6,032 nucleotides of DNA. Origin: Bauldia sp. Its GTDB lineage: Bacteria > Pseudomonadota > Alphaproteobacteria > Rhizobiales > Kaistiaceae. The notes under the pieces are model-generated. The model saw only the letters and a list, made by a program, of their open reading frames with translations. It did no database searches and was not told the origin of the DNA. Where the stretch lies: assembly GCA_020442095.1 (NCBI GenBank), contig JAGRKY010000360.1:1-6032 (forward strand). The letters are read 5' to 3'. This document shows positions 5,778-6,032 of this stretch, piece after piece (the first letter of the stretch is position 1; each line of letters begins with the position of its first letter). A program made the position numbers and the translations under genes.

Positions 5778-5807
5778 TTGAAAATCCGGACCATGCGGCC
5801 GAGTTAT
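5778..5807 (+). promoter_or_regulatory. Possible promoter of the pirin gene
   Basis: TTGAAA (5778-5783, 5 of 6 matches) is followed after 18 bases by AGTTAT (5802-5807, 3 of 6). Transcription would start near 5814, leaving about 36 bases of leader. The inverted repeat TCGAA-CTT-TTCGA (5822-5834) would lie just downstream of the start, where a bound protein could block transcription. The -10 match is weak. Confidence 0.3.
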
Positions 5808-5849
5808 CGGGTCCTGTTCAATCGAACTTTTCGAACCCGGGAGCTCATC

Positions 5850-6032
5850 ATGTCACTCCGCCCCGTTCATAGCGTCACCCAGGCGCAACCGCATATCGAA
5901 GGCGCAGGCGTCAAGCTGCACCGTGCTTTCGGATTCGGGGAAACCACCGCGTTCGACCCCTTCCTTCTGTTCGACGACTTCCGCAACGACCGGCCGGAGG
6001 ACTACCTCGCCGGCTTTCCCTGGCATCCGCAT
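5850..6032 (+). CDS. Pirin family protein, N-terminal part
   Basis: Cupin-fold metalloprotein; bacterial members include quercetin 2,3-dioxygenases and regulators of central metabolism, so the actual role cannot be told from this part. The window holds the first 61 codons; the gene continues past the right edge (the family is usually about 230-300 aa). Pirin signatures are GAGVKLHRAFG (18-28), FDPFLLFDDF (35-44) and DYLAGFPWHPH (51-61). His59 and His61 of the HPH motif match the first two metal-binding histidines of pirins; the remaining ligands lie beyond the edge. GGGAG (5839-5843) is six bases before the ATG. It diverges from the RTX gene, with which it shares a palindrome-rich gap. Confidence 0.93.
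   Translation, partial: MSLRPVHSVTQAQPHIEGAGVKLHRAFGFGETTAFDPFLLFDDFRNDRPEDYLAGFPWHPH

Larger units (their letters stand above)
5445..5849. other. Divergent gap between RTX gene and pirin gene
   Basis: A 405-base region without a supported gene. Its middle (about 5520-5640) is clearly more AT-rich than the rest of the window. It contains several palindromes: GATTTTC-G-GAAAATC (5599-5613), CTCGTACGAG (5710-5719), GCGATATCGC (5726-5735), the stem TATCGC/GCGATA (5730-5747), and TCGAA-CTT-TTCGA (5822-5834). A possible pirin promoter lies at 5778-5807. No clear RTX promoter was found. A 100-codon open frame at 5570-5872 has no Shine-Dalgarno, no recognisable family, and runs into the pirin start, so it is not called. 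Confidence 0.5.

Noticed and set aside
5570..5872. A 100-codon plus-strand open frame in the RTX-pirin gap
   Set aside because: It has no Shine-Dalgarno and no recognisable family, it lies in AT-rich intergenic sequence, and it overlaps the well-supported pirin start by 23 bases.

Overview
This is a high-GC window with small housekeeping genes and short gaps. The protein types are a class II DAHP synthase, glutathione reductase, a small exported DUF2059 protein, RpiA, Gph, a glycine-rich RTX protein and a pirin. Together with the style of the sequence they suggest an alphaproteobacterium, most likely of the Sphingomonadales. That placement is an inference from gene content and protein style, because no rRNA or other marker is present.

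Layout. Minus strand, from right to left: rpiA (3162 to 2455), a DUF2059 periplasmic protein (2425 to 1925), glutathione reductase (1875 to 472) and the N-terminal part of a class II DAHP synthase (263 to the left edge). The rpiA, DUF2059 and gor genes are separated by only 29 and 49 bases and look like one transcription unit. The DAHP synthase is 208 bases further on and has its own plausible promoter. Plus strand: gph (3456-4130) diverges from rpiA across a 293-base gap. A complete tRNA-Val(CAC) with encoded CCA follows at 4231-4305, behind a good TTGACA promoter. A minus-strand RTX protein (5444 to 4374) converges on the tRNA. The start of a plus-strand pirin (5850 to the right edge) diverges from the RTX gene across a 405-base, comparatively AT-rich gap rich in palindromes.

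How the genes fit together. RpiA belongs to the non-oxidative pentose phosphate pathway. That pathway supplies erythrose 4-phosphate to DAHP synthase, and its oxidative branch supplies NADPH to glutathione reductase. Gph removes 2-phosphoglycolate, a damage product. The left two thirds therefore read as core carbon and redox housekeeping. The RTX gene is the accessory-looking element. It has 16 unbroken nonapeptide repeats beginning at residue 6, a Gly9 hinge, and a single cadherin/Ig-like module at the C-terminus, which is the reverse of the usual order in type I secreted proteins.

The most unusual points are the inverted RTX architecture, the palindromes between RTX and pirin, two micro-ORFs chained by stop/start overlaps into the GTG start of gph, and an open frame that runs from the gor stop codon almost to the DAHP synthase start. 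I found no CRISPR array, insertion sequence, integrase or clear new defence system.
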